From Anaerolineales bacterium (GTDB lineage Bacteria > Chloroflexota > Anaerolineae > 4572-78 > J111), in contig JACKAT010000011.1 in assembly GCA_020634935.1 (NCBI GenBank), forward strand, positions 1 to 64,000: a stretch of DNA of 64,000 nucleotides. The letters run 5' to 3'. Below, one piece after another: positions 17,146 to 24,540 of this stretch (its first letter is position 1; each line of letters starts with the position of its first letter). A program made the translations under genes and the position numbers. The notes under the pieces were generated by a model. The model worked only from the letters and a program-made list of their open reading frames with translations, had not been told where the DNA came from and did no database searches.

Positions 17146-17623
17146 ATAACTAAGGAATGGAAATTAATAACTTCTCCATTTGGCGGACAATCAGGGGTAA
17201 TGGGTAATGGGTAAATGGTAATTAGCGCTTGGATAACTCATTACCCCAACTCAAATGCGGAAGTTATTTAAATCTCGATCCTAGACTTCTGCAACAACCG
17301 ATCGACGTCGTGAAAAGTCGTCGAAATATTTTTCGGCGGTCGAAAACGCTGGAATCGAGGGGCGAAATATTTTTCGGCAGTCGAAAACGCTAGAATCGAG
17401 GGGCGAAATATTTTTCGGCTATCGAAAATGCTGGAATCGACTGCCGAAATATTCTGCAACGACCGATCGACATGCTAAATGGCCGATTCCAAACTCGGCG
17501 CCGGCCGAGTAGCATCCTGATGAATTACGAGCAATTTGAGGAAGTTACTTGCCCCACGATCCTAAGCTGTCATTTGTCCATGCAAGCTGGAGTAGAAAGC
17601 AAAGTTTAAGGGAAAAATTATGG
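17146..17623. repeat. Intergenic region with 41-bp tandem repeats
   Basis: The array occupies 17322-17453: units starting at 17322, 17363, 17404 and a partial at 17445, core cgaaatatttttcggc. It is flanked by an 18-bp near-identical direct repeat (ctgcaacaaccgatcgac at 17289; ctgcaacgaccgatcgac at 17454). A microsatellite-like taatggg run sits at 17200-17222. A small open frame through the array just translates the repeat and is not believed to be a gene. Confidence 0.8.
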
Positions 17624-18136
17624 CTATGCTTTGCTTCCGGCTTCTTCATTAAGCAAAGCCATCATAATTAAGTCATCCCATACCCCATCGAGATAGCGAG
17701 CTTTTCTTTTTACACCCTCTTGCTCAAAACCCAACTTTTCATACAAAGCTTTGGCTGGTTGGTTTGAAGCAAATACTTCCAACTCGATCCGGGTTAAGCC
17801 ATTGGCTAGCGCCTTCGTTACGGTCGTTTCCAATAAACGATACCCCAGACCGCGCCGGCGGTACCCGGCCACCACGGCCATCCCCATCTCACCGGCATGG
17901 GTTAGCCCCGGTAGGGTGTAAGGCCTGATATCACACCACCCCACCATTGTGCGGCCTTCAAGAGCTACAAAATGAACCACCTCTCGCTCAATATTATAGC
18001 GAACAAGCTGTTCGATTTGCTCTAACGGCGGCGCTTCTAGCAGCAGCAGATAGCGCCGTTCGCGGGCCACCTGATCAAGCGCTTGATGGAATGCTTTCGC
18101 GTGTTTCATAGCAATGGGTTTGATGGTGATTGTCAT
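17624..18136 (-). CDS. GNAT-family N-acetyltransferase
   Basis: A 170-residue single-domain acetyltransferase. The acetyl-CoA site shows as GMAVVAGYRRRGLGYRLLE (R/Q-x-x-G-x-G/A motif, residues ~95-115), followed by the typical IELEVFASNQPAKALYEKLGFEQEGVKRK. The ending DDLIMMALL is common in phosphinothricin/amino-acid type GNATs. An AGGAGGT sequence sits before ATG 18136. It is divergent from the MshC-like ligase gene with 114 bp between. Substrate not predictable; the neighbourhood with an MshC-like ligase recalls mycothiol genes, but MshD has two GNAT domains and this protein has one. Confidence 0.85.
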   Translation of the reverse strand: MTITIKPIAMKHAKAFHQALDQVARERRYLLLLEAPPLEQIEQLVRYNIEREVVHFVALEGRTMVGWCDIRPYTLPGLTHAGEMGMAVVAGYRRRGLGYRLLETTVTKALANGLTRIELEVFASNQPAKALYEKLGFEQEGVKRKARYLDGVWDDLIMMALLNEEAGSKA

Positions 18137-18174
18137 CTTCGACCTCCTAAGCCTTTATGACCTTGAGTTACAAC

Positions 18175-18203
18175 TTGAGTTAACCGGTTTTCATGTCTAT
18201 AAT
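18175..18203 (+). promoter_or_regulatory. Promoter of the cysteine ligase gene
   Basis: TTGAGT (18175-18180), 17-bp spacer, TATAAT (18198-18203). AGAGG follows at 18241-18245 before the ATG at 18251. Confidence 0.6.
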
Positions 18204-18250
18204 TCAACCCGTATTTTATTGGCCGTCCATTCAACTTACAAAGAGGAATA

Positions 18251-19501
18251 ATGAAATTATACAACGCATTGAGCCAGTCCATTGAGAATTTTACCCCCGG
18301 CAATGACGCCGTGTCCATTTATGTCTGCGGCATTACCCCCTACGACACCACCCACCTGGGCCATGCCTTTACATATACCACCTTTGACGTGCTGATCCGC
18401 TTCCTGGAATACAAACAGCACTCAGTCACCTATGTGCAAAACGTAACCGACATCGATGACGATATTTTACGCAAAGCCAAAGCCGTCAATGACGACTGGC
18501 TAGCCGTTGGCAACCGCTGGACCCGCCACTTTATTGAAGATTTGCAAACGCTCAACCTGCGCCCGCCCGATTACTTTCCGCGAGCGACCGAGGTTATCGC
18601 CCCGATGATCGACATTATCGAGCGGCTGCTCGATAAAGGTGCGGCTTACGAGGCCGGCGGCAGCGTCTATTTTTACGTCGATGCCTGGCCGGAGTTTGGC
18701 CAACTCAGCCGGATTCCCAAAGAGGAGATGCTGGCCGTGGCCAACGAGCGCGGCAATAACCCAAACGACCCCCACAAACAGGATCCGCTCGATTTTGTCC
18801 TGTGGCAGGCCCACGCCCCCGGCGAACCGGCCTGGGATAGCCCGTGGGGACCAGGCCGGCCCGGCTGGCACATCGAATGCTCGACGATGGCGGCCGGCCT
18901 GCTCGGCAACACCATCGATATTCATGGCGGCGGCAGCGACCTCATCTTCCCCCATCACGAAAGCGAAATCGCCCAATCCGAAGCCGCCACGGGTGAGAAA
19001 CCGTTTGTGCGGTTTTGGCTGCATACGGCCATGGTTCATCACGAGGGCGAAAAGATGAGCAAGTCACTGGGTAACCTGGTGATGGCCCGCGACCTGCTGC
19101 AAACTTGGTCGCCCGATGCCATCCGCCTCTATCTGGCCGCCCACCACTATCGAGACATCTGGAGCCACAGCGATGATGAGTTAGCCCTGGCCGAGCAGCT
19201 CGCCCAACAACTGCGGGCGGCGGCTGGTGCGTCTGGCGGAGATGGCGCTACATTTGACGCCTCAACGGCCGAAGCCGCCGTTATCGGCGCGCTGGATTAT
19301 GACCTTGATACGCCCGCCGCGCTAGTGGCTTTGGAAAAGCTAGCCGGCGACATCATCACGGCTGCCGCTGCTGGTCAAGATAGTGGTCCGGCCCAGGCTG
19401 CCTTGATACGCCTGAGCACTATCTTCGGCCTACGGCTCGATGCCGCCGGCCCCGAAGATCGGGTGATCGCCGGGTGGCACGAGCATCTGAAGAAATTTTA
19501 G
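18251..19501 (+). CDS. CysS/MshC-type cysteine ligase
   Basis: A 416-residue class I synthetase that should activate cysteine with ATP. The HIGH motif is THLGH in YVCGITPYDTTHLGHAFTY, and KMSKS is present in GEKMSKSLGNL. Zinc ligands are visible as Cys in YVCG, Cys in WHIECS and His/Glu in FPHHESE. The opening and the WHIECS/GGGSDLIFPHHE region look more like mycothiol ligase MshC (ITPYD, HLGHA) than ordinary CysRS (PTVYD, HIGNA). The length also fits MshC (~412) rather than CysRS (~460-490), as the tRNA-binding C-terminus is short. It may be a second cysteine-activating enzyme or a diverged CysRS; I could not look for another cysS. Confidence 0.8.
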   Translation: MKLYNALSQSIENFTPGNDAVSIYVCGITPYDTTHLGHAFTYTTFDVLIRFLEYKQHSVTYVQNVTDIDDDILRKAKAVNDDWLAVGNRWTRHFIEDLQTLNLRPPDYFPRATEVIAPMIDIIERLLDKGAAYEAGGSVYFYVDAWPEFGQLSRIPKEEMLAVANERGNNPNDPHKQDPLDFVLWQAHAPGEPAWDSPWGPGRPGWHIECSTMAAGLLGNTIDIHGGGSDLIFPHHESEIAQSEAATGEKPFVRFWLHTAMVHHEGEKMSKSLGNLVMARDLLQTWSPDAIRLYLAAHHYRDIWSHSDDELALAEQLAQQLRAAAGASGGDGATFDASTAEAAVIGALDYDLDTPAALVALEKLAGDIITAAAAGQDSGPAQAALIRLSTIFGLRLDAAGPEDRVIAGWHEHLKKF

Positions 19502-19512
19502 CGCCAGAACTC

Positions 19513-19541
19513 TTGACAGATACGCCCAGCTATGTTAGTAT
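19513..19541 (+). promoter_or_regulatory. Promoter of the ilv operon leader
   Basis: TTGACA (19513-19518, perfect), 17-bp spacer, TAGTAT (19536-19541). Predicted start near 19548, about 35 bases before the leader peptide ATG. This is one of the best promoter matches in the window. Confidence 0.75.
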
Positions 19542-19582
19542 TATCCAGATTTAACTAACTTCATTCAAGGTTTTCGGCCAAA

Positions 19583-19675
19583 ATGTTCAAATCGCCTGTG
19601 GTAGTAATCGTATCCATCATCCTCCTTATCGTAGTAGGGCATAAGGGGGCGTTTGAGGTTGGATACACTGGCTAA
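19583..19675 (+). CDS. ilv leader peptide (attenuator)
   Basis: A 30-codon open frame between the promoter and ilvB. Codons 6-18 read VVVIVSIILLIVV: 12 of 13 are Val (6), Ile (4) or Leu (2). This is the composition of regulatory leader peptides of branched-chain operons such as E. coli ivbL/ilvL, although the sequence is not similar to them. A weak ribosome binding site (AAGG) lies about 13 bases upstream of the ATG. The peptide has no expected function of its own: ribosome pausing on the Val/Ile/Leu run when charged tRNA is scarce should release the downstream antiterminator. Confidence 0.85.
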   Translation: MFKSPVVVIVSIILLIVVGHKGAFEVGYTG

Positions 19676-19730
19676 GCCACAAGGTTCACAGTGATACAAG
19701 CAAACGCCTCCCACCTGGGAGGCGTTTTTT
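19588..19730 (+). promoter_or_regulatory. ilv attenuator with alternative stems and terminator
   Basis: Four segments can be drawn. Segment 1 (19588-19596, CAAA-t-CGCC) pairs with segment 2 (19648-19655, GGCGTTTG). Segment 2 (19645-19655) pairs for 11 bp, with one G-U, with segment 3 (19701-19711). Segment 3 (19702-19713) pairs for 12 bp with segment 4 (19716-19727), followed by a T run: an intrinsic terminator. Ribosomes stalled on the Val/Ile/Leu codons (19598-19636) would hide segment 1, favour 2:3 and prevent termination. This is inferred from complementarity, not measured. Confidence 0.85.
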
Positions 19731-19773
19731 GTTAAAACGGTATTTTTATTTATTGAATAAGGAGCAAAACAAT

Positions 19774-21492
19774 ATGGCAGAGATGAAAACGGGCGCAGAA
19801 ATTGTGTGGGAGTGTCTTCTTCGGGAAGGCGTCGAGGTGGTCTTTGGCTATCCCGGCGGGGCGATTTTACCCACTTATGATGCCCTTAGTAAGTACAAAG
19901 GTCGTATCAAACACGTGCTGGTGCGCCACGAGCAAGGCGCCACGCACATGGCCGACGGCTATGCCCGGGCCAGCGGCAAAGTTGGCGTGGCGATGGCTAC
20001 CTCCGGCCCCGGTGCCACCAATATGGTCACCGGCATCGCCACCGCGATGATGGACTCATCGCCGATTGTGTGTATTACCGGTCAGGTTCCCACTGGCGCA
20101 ATTGGCGGCGATGCCTTCCAAGAAACGGACATGACCGGGGTAACGCTCCCCATTACCAAACATAATTATTTGGTCACCCATATTGAAGACCTGGCCCAAA
20201 CGATTCGTGAAGCATTTTACATCGCCCGGACTGGCCGGCCTGGCCCCGTGCTGATTGACATCCCCAAAGATGTTCAGAATGCCTCGATTGAATTTGTCTA
20301 TCCCACCGAGCCCATCGATCTGCTCGGTTATCATCCCCCGGCCAAAGCCAGCGATGAACATGTGGCGGAAGCTTTGGCCCTGATCAACAGCGCGGAACGA
20401 CCGGTCATTTTGGCCGGTCACGGCGTGCTTATCTCCGGGGCCATGCAAGAGCTGCGCGAGCTGGCCGAAAAGGGCAATATCCCGGTCACAACCACCTTGT
20501 TGGGTATTGGCTCTCTGCCGGCCAGTCACCCGATGAATATGGGGATGATGGGCATGCATGGCGGCTCCTGGCCTAACAACGCCATTCAAGAAGCCGATCT
20601 CCTGATTGCCTGCGGGATGCGCTTCGACGACCGCGTCACCGGCAATCTGAAAACGTACTCGCCTAAATCCAAGAAAATCCATATTGAAATCGATGCCTCC
20701 GAAATCAACAAAAACGTGAAAGTCGATGTCGGCATCAATGCCGATCTGGGGACCGTGCTGCGCCAGATTAACCCCGGCGTCAAACGTGTGGATCGCTCGG
20801 CCTGGTTTGGCAAAATCAAGGATTGGGAAGAAGACTCCAATGAGCGCGATATCTTGCAGTTTGAATCGCCGACGCTGCTGGCCGCCCAGGCCATCCGCAA
20901 AATTTGGGAAGGCACCAATGGGGCCGCCTTTGTAGTGACCGATGTGGGCCAGCATCAGATGCTCGAATGCCAGTATTACAGCCATGATGACCCGTTTACC
21001 TTGAGCACCTCCGGCGGCGCGGGGACAATGGGCTTTAGTGTGCCGGCGGCCATTGGGGCCAGCTTCCATGTGAAGGATCGGGAAATTTGGGTTATCGTCG
21101 GCGACGGGTGTATCCAGATGACGATTATGGAGTTAGCCACGGCTGTGCAGGAAAACGCCAATATTAATATCTGTATTATTAATAATGGTTACTTAGGCAT
21201 GGTGCGCCAGTGGCAGCAGATGTTCTACGAGAGCCGCTACATGGAAACCCCGATTTACAGTCCTGATTACGTCAAACTGGCCGAAGCTTACCGCATGCCC
21301 GGCTATCGAGTAGAGAAGCTGGAAGAGATTCTGCCGACCATGCGCCAGGCTCAAGAACATAAGGGGCCGGTTTTGATCGAATTTGTCGTTGAGCAGTTTG
21401 ATAATGTCTATCCCATGGTGCCTGCCGGAGCTGACCTGCACGATATGATCCGCCGCCCGCACCCGCGTTTTGAAAATATGGAAATCGTCTAG
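19774..21492 (+). CDS. ilvB: Acetolactate synthase, large subunit
   Basis: A 572-residue thiamine diphosphate enzyme joining two pyruvates (or pyruvate and 2-oxobutyrate), the first common step to valine, leucine and isoleucine. The catalytic Glu lies in LVRHEQGATHMADGYAR; the FAD region follows in the middle domain (ILAGHGVLISGA, GMRFDDRVTGN); the ThDP/Mg motif is VGDGCIQMTIMELATAV..NNGYLGMVRQWQ. The length is normal. ATG 19774 has AAGGAG upstream; it lies 44 bp after the attenuator terminator. ilvN follows after 17 bp. An anabolic, feedback-regulated type is expected because a regulatory subunit is encoded next to it. Confidence 0.96.
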   Translation: MAEMKTGAEIVWECLLREGVEVVFGYPGGAILPTYDALSKYKGRIKHVLVRHEQGATHMADGYARASGKVGVAMATSGPGATNMVTGIATAMMDSSPIVCITGQVPTGAIGGDAFQETDMTGVTLPITKHNYLVTHIEDLAQTIREAFYIARTGRPGPVLIDIPKDVQNASIEFVYPTEPIDLLGYHPPAKASDEHVAEALALINSAERPVILAGHGVLISGAMQELRELAEKGNIPVTTTLLGIGSLPASHPMNMGMMGMHGGSWPNNAIQEADLLIACGMRFDDRVTGNLKTYSPKSKKIHIEIDASEINKNVKVDVGINADLGTVLRQINPGVKRVDRSAWFGKIKDWEEDSNERDILQFESPTLLAAQAIRKIWEGTNGAAFVVTDVGQHQMLECQYYSHDDPFTLSTSGGAGTMGFSVPAAIGASFHVKDREIWVIVGDGCIQMTIMELATAVQENANINICIINNGYLGMVRQWQQMFYESRYMETPIYSPDYVKLAEAYRMPGYRVEKLEEILPTMRQAQEHKGPVLIEFVVEQFDNVYPMVPAGADLHDMIRRPHPRFENMEIV

Positions 21493-21509
21493 AAAGGTTG
21501 AAGGATATC

Positions 21510-22040
21510 ATGAAACAAACGTTAATCGCTCTGGTGGAAGATAAACCCGGGGTCTTAAATCGGGTGGCCAGCCTATTCCGGCGGCGAAATTTCAATATCG
21601 AGAGCCTGGCTGTTGGTCACAGCGAGGTACCTGGTATCAGCCGTATGACCATCGTCACTGATGAAGAAGAACTGCTGCGTCGTAATATCATCAAGGCCAA
21701 CTTGTTCAAAATGATCAACGTCATCGATGTGCAAGATGTGACGGATCAGCCCTGCGTTTTACGGGAAACCGCCCTCATCAAAGTTGAGGCCGATGCCGTC
21801 ACCCGGGGTCAGGTGATGGACGTGGTCGAGATGTATCGGGGGCGTATTGTCGATGTTGGCACCAAAACGCTCATCGTCGAAGTGACCGGCGAGCCGGAAA
21901 AGATTGAGTCGGCTATCAATGTGTTAACGCCGTTCAATGTGTTAGAGATCATGAGAACCGGTAAGATCGCTATGACTCGCGGTGAAGTGAAGGCCCGCAC
22001 CAATGGGAACAGCGCGTCTGCCGCCAACGGTAAACACTAA
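21510..22040 (+). CDS. ilvN: Acetolactate synthase, regulatory small subunit
   Basis: A 176-residue regulatory subunit. It opens with an ACT domain (TLIALVEDKPGVLNRVASLFRRRNFNIESLAVGHSE) that binds valine for feedback inhibition in this family, followed by the second ferredoxin-like domain (ETALIKVEADAVTRGQVMDVVEMYRGRIVDVG..TGEPEKIESAINVLTPFNVLEIMRTGKIAMTRG). Full length. ATG 21510 follows AAGGAT; the TTG 21498 is too early. It follows ilvB closely and is surely cotranscribed. A short Asn/Ser/Ala tail ends the protein. Confidence 0.95.
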   Translation: MKQTLIALVEDKPGVLNRVASLFRRRNFNIESLAVGHSEVPGISRMTIVTDEEELLRRNIIKANLFKMINVIDVQDVTDQPCVLRETALIKVEADAVTRGQVMDVVEMYRGRIVDVGTKTLIVEVTGEPEKIESAINVLTPFNVLEIMRTGKIAMTRGEVKARTNGNSASAANGKH

Positions 22041-22064
22041 CACCGTAAAACGGAAATACCCTCT

Positions 22065-22126
22065 AGTTCGTAGTAATGGCTTTAGCCATTGTTAGATAGC
22101 GCCGCTAAAGCGGTTACTACGAGCTA
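22065..22126. repeat. Palindromic repeat (cgtagtaa type)
   Basis: Imperfect inverted repeat: tcgtagtaatggctttagcc (22068-22087) against ggctaaag-like cgctaaagcggttactacga (22103-22122). It sits between ilvN and ilvC. No coding potential. Confidence 0.6.
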
Positions 22127-22137
22127 TCGTAGGATAA

Positions 22138-22183
22138 GACCTGATAGGTTTTACAATTCATTTTTTGTAAAACCTATCAGGTC
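22138..22183. repeat. Perfect 17-bp inverted repeat
   Basis: gacctgataggttttac (22138-22154) and its exact complement gtaaaacctatcaggtc (22167-22183), 12-nt AT-rich loop. There is no T run after the stem, so it is a mobile palindrome rather than an obvious terminator. It may modulate transcription between ilvN and ilvC. Confidence 0.7.
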
Positions 22184-22240
22184 TGGCTCATCTCTGCTTT
22201 TTCGGATTTTGTGGATAGGCTAACTTCGTCAAACCATAAA

Positions 22241-22270
22241 TTTACGCATTACGTTTTTACGTTTTATAAT
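22241..22270 (+). promoter_or_regulatory. Candidate ilvC promoter
   Basis: TTTACG (22241-22246), 18-bp spacer, TATAAT (22265-22270), about 50 bp before the ilvC start and downstream of two palindromic repeats. It would let ilvC be expressed apart from ilvBN. Confidence 0.45.
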
Positions 22271-22321
22271 GCCACCCCTACAAAATCTTACTGAACCAAA
22301 TTCATTTAGGAGACAAATTGT

Positions 22322-23797
22322 ATGACCTTAGATTTTCAAACCGATGTATTTGAAAAAGAGAAAATTGTTCTCGCAGATACTGAGGAGTACATTATTAGAG
22401 GCGGGCGCCATCTGTTTCCTCTGCTGCCTAAAGCCTTTGCAGGTATTAAGCAGATTGGGGTGATCGGGTGGTCTTCGCAGGGGCCGGCTCAGGCTCAGAA
22501 TTTACGCGACTCGCTGGAAGGCACGGGCATTAAGGTGAAGGTTGGCCTGCGGGAAAATTCATCATCCATTCCGGAAGCCGAATCGGTCGGTTTTACCCAA
22601 GAAAATGGTACGTTGGGCGAAATGTACGCCGTCATCGCCGAATCGGATATGGTCTTGCTGTTGATTTCCGACGCCGCCCTGGCCCAAAACTACCAGAAAG
22701 TTTTCGACGCCATCCGTCCCGGCGCCACACTGGGGCTTTCGCATGGCTTCTTGATTGGCTACCTGAAAAGCATCGGCGTTTCCGTGCCGGAGAATATTAA
22801 TGTCGTCGGCGTATGTCCGAAAGGGATGGGGCCTTCGGTGCGCCGCTTGTATGAGCAAGGTAAAGAAGTCAATGGGGCCGGCATTAACGCCAGCTTTGCG
22901 GTTTATCAAGATATCAACGGCAAAGCCACTGATTATGCTTTAGGCTGGTCGGTCGCGCTCGGCTCACCTTTTACGTTTATGACCACCCTTGAGTCGGAGT
23001 ATAAATCCGATATTTTTGGCGAGCGCGGTATTCTGTTAGGCGCGGTCCACGGTATTGTCGAAAGTCTGTACACCTGGTTTCTGCAGCACGGCTATTCCAA
23101 GGAAGAGGCCTTTATTAACTCAGTCGAATCGATTACCGGCCCGATCAGCCAGGTGATTTCCAAAAAAGGGATGATGGCTGTCTATGATTCGCTCAACGAT
23201 GCGGACAAAGAAACATTTCGGCTGGCTTACTCGGCCGCCTATGGTCCGGCTTTTGAAATTTTGATGGAAATTTACTACGAGGTGGCTTCTGGCAACGAAC
23301 TGCGCAGCGTGATCGACGCCAGCGAACGGTTTGCCCGCTACCCGATGGGCAAAATTGACGGCACCGAAATGTGGCAAGTCGGCGAAGCAGTGCGGGCTAA
23401 ACGCGACCCGAACCAGATTCCGATCAACCCGGTCACCGCCGGCGTGTACATCGCCACGATGATGGCCCAAATCGACCTGCTGCGCGAAAAAGGCCACCCC
23501 TACTCAGAAATTGCCAATGAGAGTATCATCGAAGCGGTCGATTCGCTCAACCCGTATATGGATTACAAAGGCGTGGCCTATATGGTTGACAACTGCTCCA
23601 CCACAGCCCGGTTAGGTTCTCGCAAATGGGCGCCGCGGTTCGACTACATTCTGGCGCAGCAAGCCTATCCCGCCCTCGATAAAGGGCTTCAGGTTGACGA
23701 AGAGCAGTTCGATAACTTCGTGAATAGTGATATTCATCAGGTATTGTCCGTCTGCGCCGAACTGCGCCCTTCCGTAGATATCTCGGTTATGGGTTAG
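22322..23797 (+). CDS. ilvC: Ketol-acid reductoisomerase, class II
   Basis: A 491-residue NADPH- and Mg-dependent enzyme converting acetolactate to dihydroxyisovalerate. The length and the doubled C-terminal domain place it in the long class II (plant/enterobacterial) form rather than the ~330-residue class I. The Rossmann motif is IGVIGWSSQGPAQAQNLRDS; the cofactor loop follows in KVGLRENSSS; metal-binding acidic motifs appear in VHGIVESLYTW and DSLNDADKETF/EIYYEVASGNELRSVI. ATG 22322 has AGGAG upstream. It is separated from ilvN by 281 bp of repeat-containing DNA with its own promoter candidate. Confidence 0.95.
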   Translation: MTLDFQTDVFEKEKIVLADTEEYIIRGGRHLFPLLPKAFAGIKQIGVIGWSSQGPAQAQNLRDSLEGTGIKVKVGLRENSSSIPEAESVGFTQENGTLGEMYAVIAESDMVLLLISDAALAQNYQKVFDAIRPGATLGLSHGFLIGYLKSIGVSVPENINVVGVCPKGMGPSVRRLYEQGKEVNGAGINASFAVYQDINGKATDYALGWSVALGSPFTFMTTLESEYKSDIFGERGILLGAVHGIVESLYTWFLQHGYSKEEAFINSVESITGPISQVISKKGMMAVYDSLNDADKETFRLAYSAAYGPAFEILMEIYYEVASGNELRSVIDASERFARYPMGKIDGTEMWQVGEAVRAKRDPNQIPINPVTAGVYIATMMAQIDLLREKGHPYSEIANESIIEAVDSLNPYMDYKGVAYMVDNCSTTARLGSRKWAPRFDYILAQQAYPALDKGLQVDEEQFDNFVNSDIHQVLSVCAELRPSVDISVMG

Positions 23798-23920
23798 TCG
23801 TTTAGATGATGTAGTAAGAGTAAGAAGTAGGAGAGAGCAATTGCTTCCTACTTCCTACTCCTTACTTTCATTAAAGTATTTCGATATAGGTAGGACTTAC
23901 GCAGTTGGGTGTAACGAACA

Positions 23921-24004
23921 AGGTGACAGTCACTTTTGGCCGAAAATGAATCTCCGTTTAGTCCAAACAGGTCGATTTATTACACCCAAGTGACTGTCAC
24001 CTTT
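23921..24004. repeat. Foldback repeat, copy 3 (divergent)
   Basis: Arms 23921-23935 and 23989-24004 are related to the gtgactggcac family but carry gtgacagtcac. An outer 10-bp inverted pair (ttacgcagtt near 23898, aactgcgtaa near 24007) encloses them, giving a nested structure. Confidence 0.5.
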
Positions 24005-24120
24005 TGAACTGCGTAACTCATAATAGGTAAAAAATTCCCAAAAAATCCAACTTTTTGGGAACAAATGACTGAATCAAAAAAAATTTAACGTTATTCTAAC
24101 GGCTTAGCCTTATACTACTA

Positions 24121-24149
24121 TTAAGATATCTTAACTAAAATGTTATAAT
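24121..24149 (+). promoter_or_regulatory. Promoter with overlapping 14-bp palindrome
   Basis: TTAAGA (24121-24126), 17-bp spacer, TATAAT (24144-24149). The -35 region is the left half of a perfect palindrome TTAAGATATCTTAA (24121-24134), a possible operator. It serves the small ORF at 24187 and perhaps leuA. Confidence 0.5.
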
Positions 24150-24186
24150 ATAATTAGAAAAAATTCCGAAACGTGGGAAGAGTTTA

Positions 24187-24348
24187 ATGGCAGATCAAGG
24201 TAAATCAAAAAGCGTTCAGGAAAAAATTAGAGAGGCGCTAGAAAAATTAGGCGAAGCCCTTGATGATTGGCTGGCCGGCAGCCGACCGCAACTCCAACCG
24301 ATTCCCATCCCGGTTGATCGCCGCCCCTACGGCCGGCGCAGAAACTAA
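24187..24348 (+). CDS. Small basic protein upstream of leuA
   Basis: A 53-residue open frame: a helical, charged N-terminal half (SKSVQEKIREALEKLGEALDDWLAG) and a Pro/Arg-rich tail (PIPIPVDRRPYGRRRN). GGGAAGAG lies about ten bases before the ATG and a good promoter sits 40 bp upstream. The amphipathic pattern and clean context suggest a real gene; it is not recognised. It could be a small regulatory or nucleic-acid-binding protein, but nothing proves this. Confidence 0.55.
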   Translation: MADQGKSKSVQEKIREALEKLGEALDDWLAGSRPQLQPIPIPVDRRPYGRRRN

Positions 24349-24391
24349 ATAGAGTTAGGCCAGAACAGTAGTAACAACCTGCGAATAAGAA

Positions 24392-24504
24392 GGCCCCGTG
24401 ACTTTAGCTAGTCCACTTTCAGTCGTTTGGTATCCGACATAACTTATCAATCAAGGCAGCGCAGATTGATGACCTACGACTCGTAAGCCGCACGGGCCGA
24501 TTTT
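24392..24504 (+). promoter_or_regulatory. Structured RNA leader of leuA
   Basis: A closing stem GGCCCCGTG (24392-24400) with CACGGGCC (24491-24498), one bulged C, encloses three hairpins: GTCG/CGAC (24422-24437), ATCAATC/GATTGAT (24446-24470) and TACG/CGTA (24474-24484). A T run (24501-24505) follows the closing stem, so it could act as a terminator. A GTG with AAGG upstream at 24398 could start a 14-residue peptide (two Leu, two Val) ending at 24442. A regulatory leader is inferred; ligand or mechanism unknown. Confidence 0.5.
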
Positions 24505-24540
24505 TATTCCTGGTCGTCAACCTGTGCTTAGGAGCGTATA

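Larger units (their letters stand above)
23798..24186. other. Intergenic region with foldback repeat and hairpin
   Basis: Holds a foldback element at 23921-24004 (aggtgacagtcactt / aagtgactgtcacct, with an outer ttacgcagtt / aactgcgtaa pair), a 10-bp hairpin ttcccaaaaa/tttttgggaa at 24035-24061, and the promoter at 24121-24149. No gene seen. Confidence 0.65.

Noticed and set aside
17268..17459. A 63-codon minus-strand open frame
   Set aside because: It is a translation of the 41-bp tandem repeat (RKIFRPS, AEKYFAPR-type units) and has no start signals.
17624..18136. Mycothiol synthase MshD
   Set aside because: MshD has two GNAT domains and about 300 residues; this protein has a single domain of 170 residues with a generic GNAT pattern.
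22138..22183. Intrinsic terminator after ilvN
   Set aside because: The stem is perfect but no T run follows it; the T-rich stretch is in the loop.
24349..24540. T-box riboswitch in front of leuA
   Set aside because: No T-box antiterminator sequence or specifier loop was found; the fold is a closed multi-hairpin junction instead.
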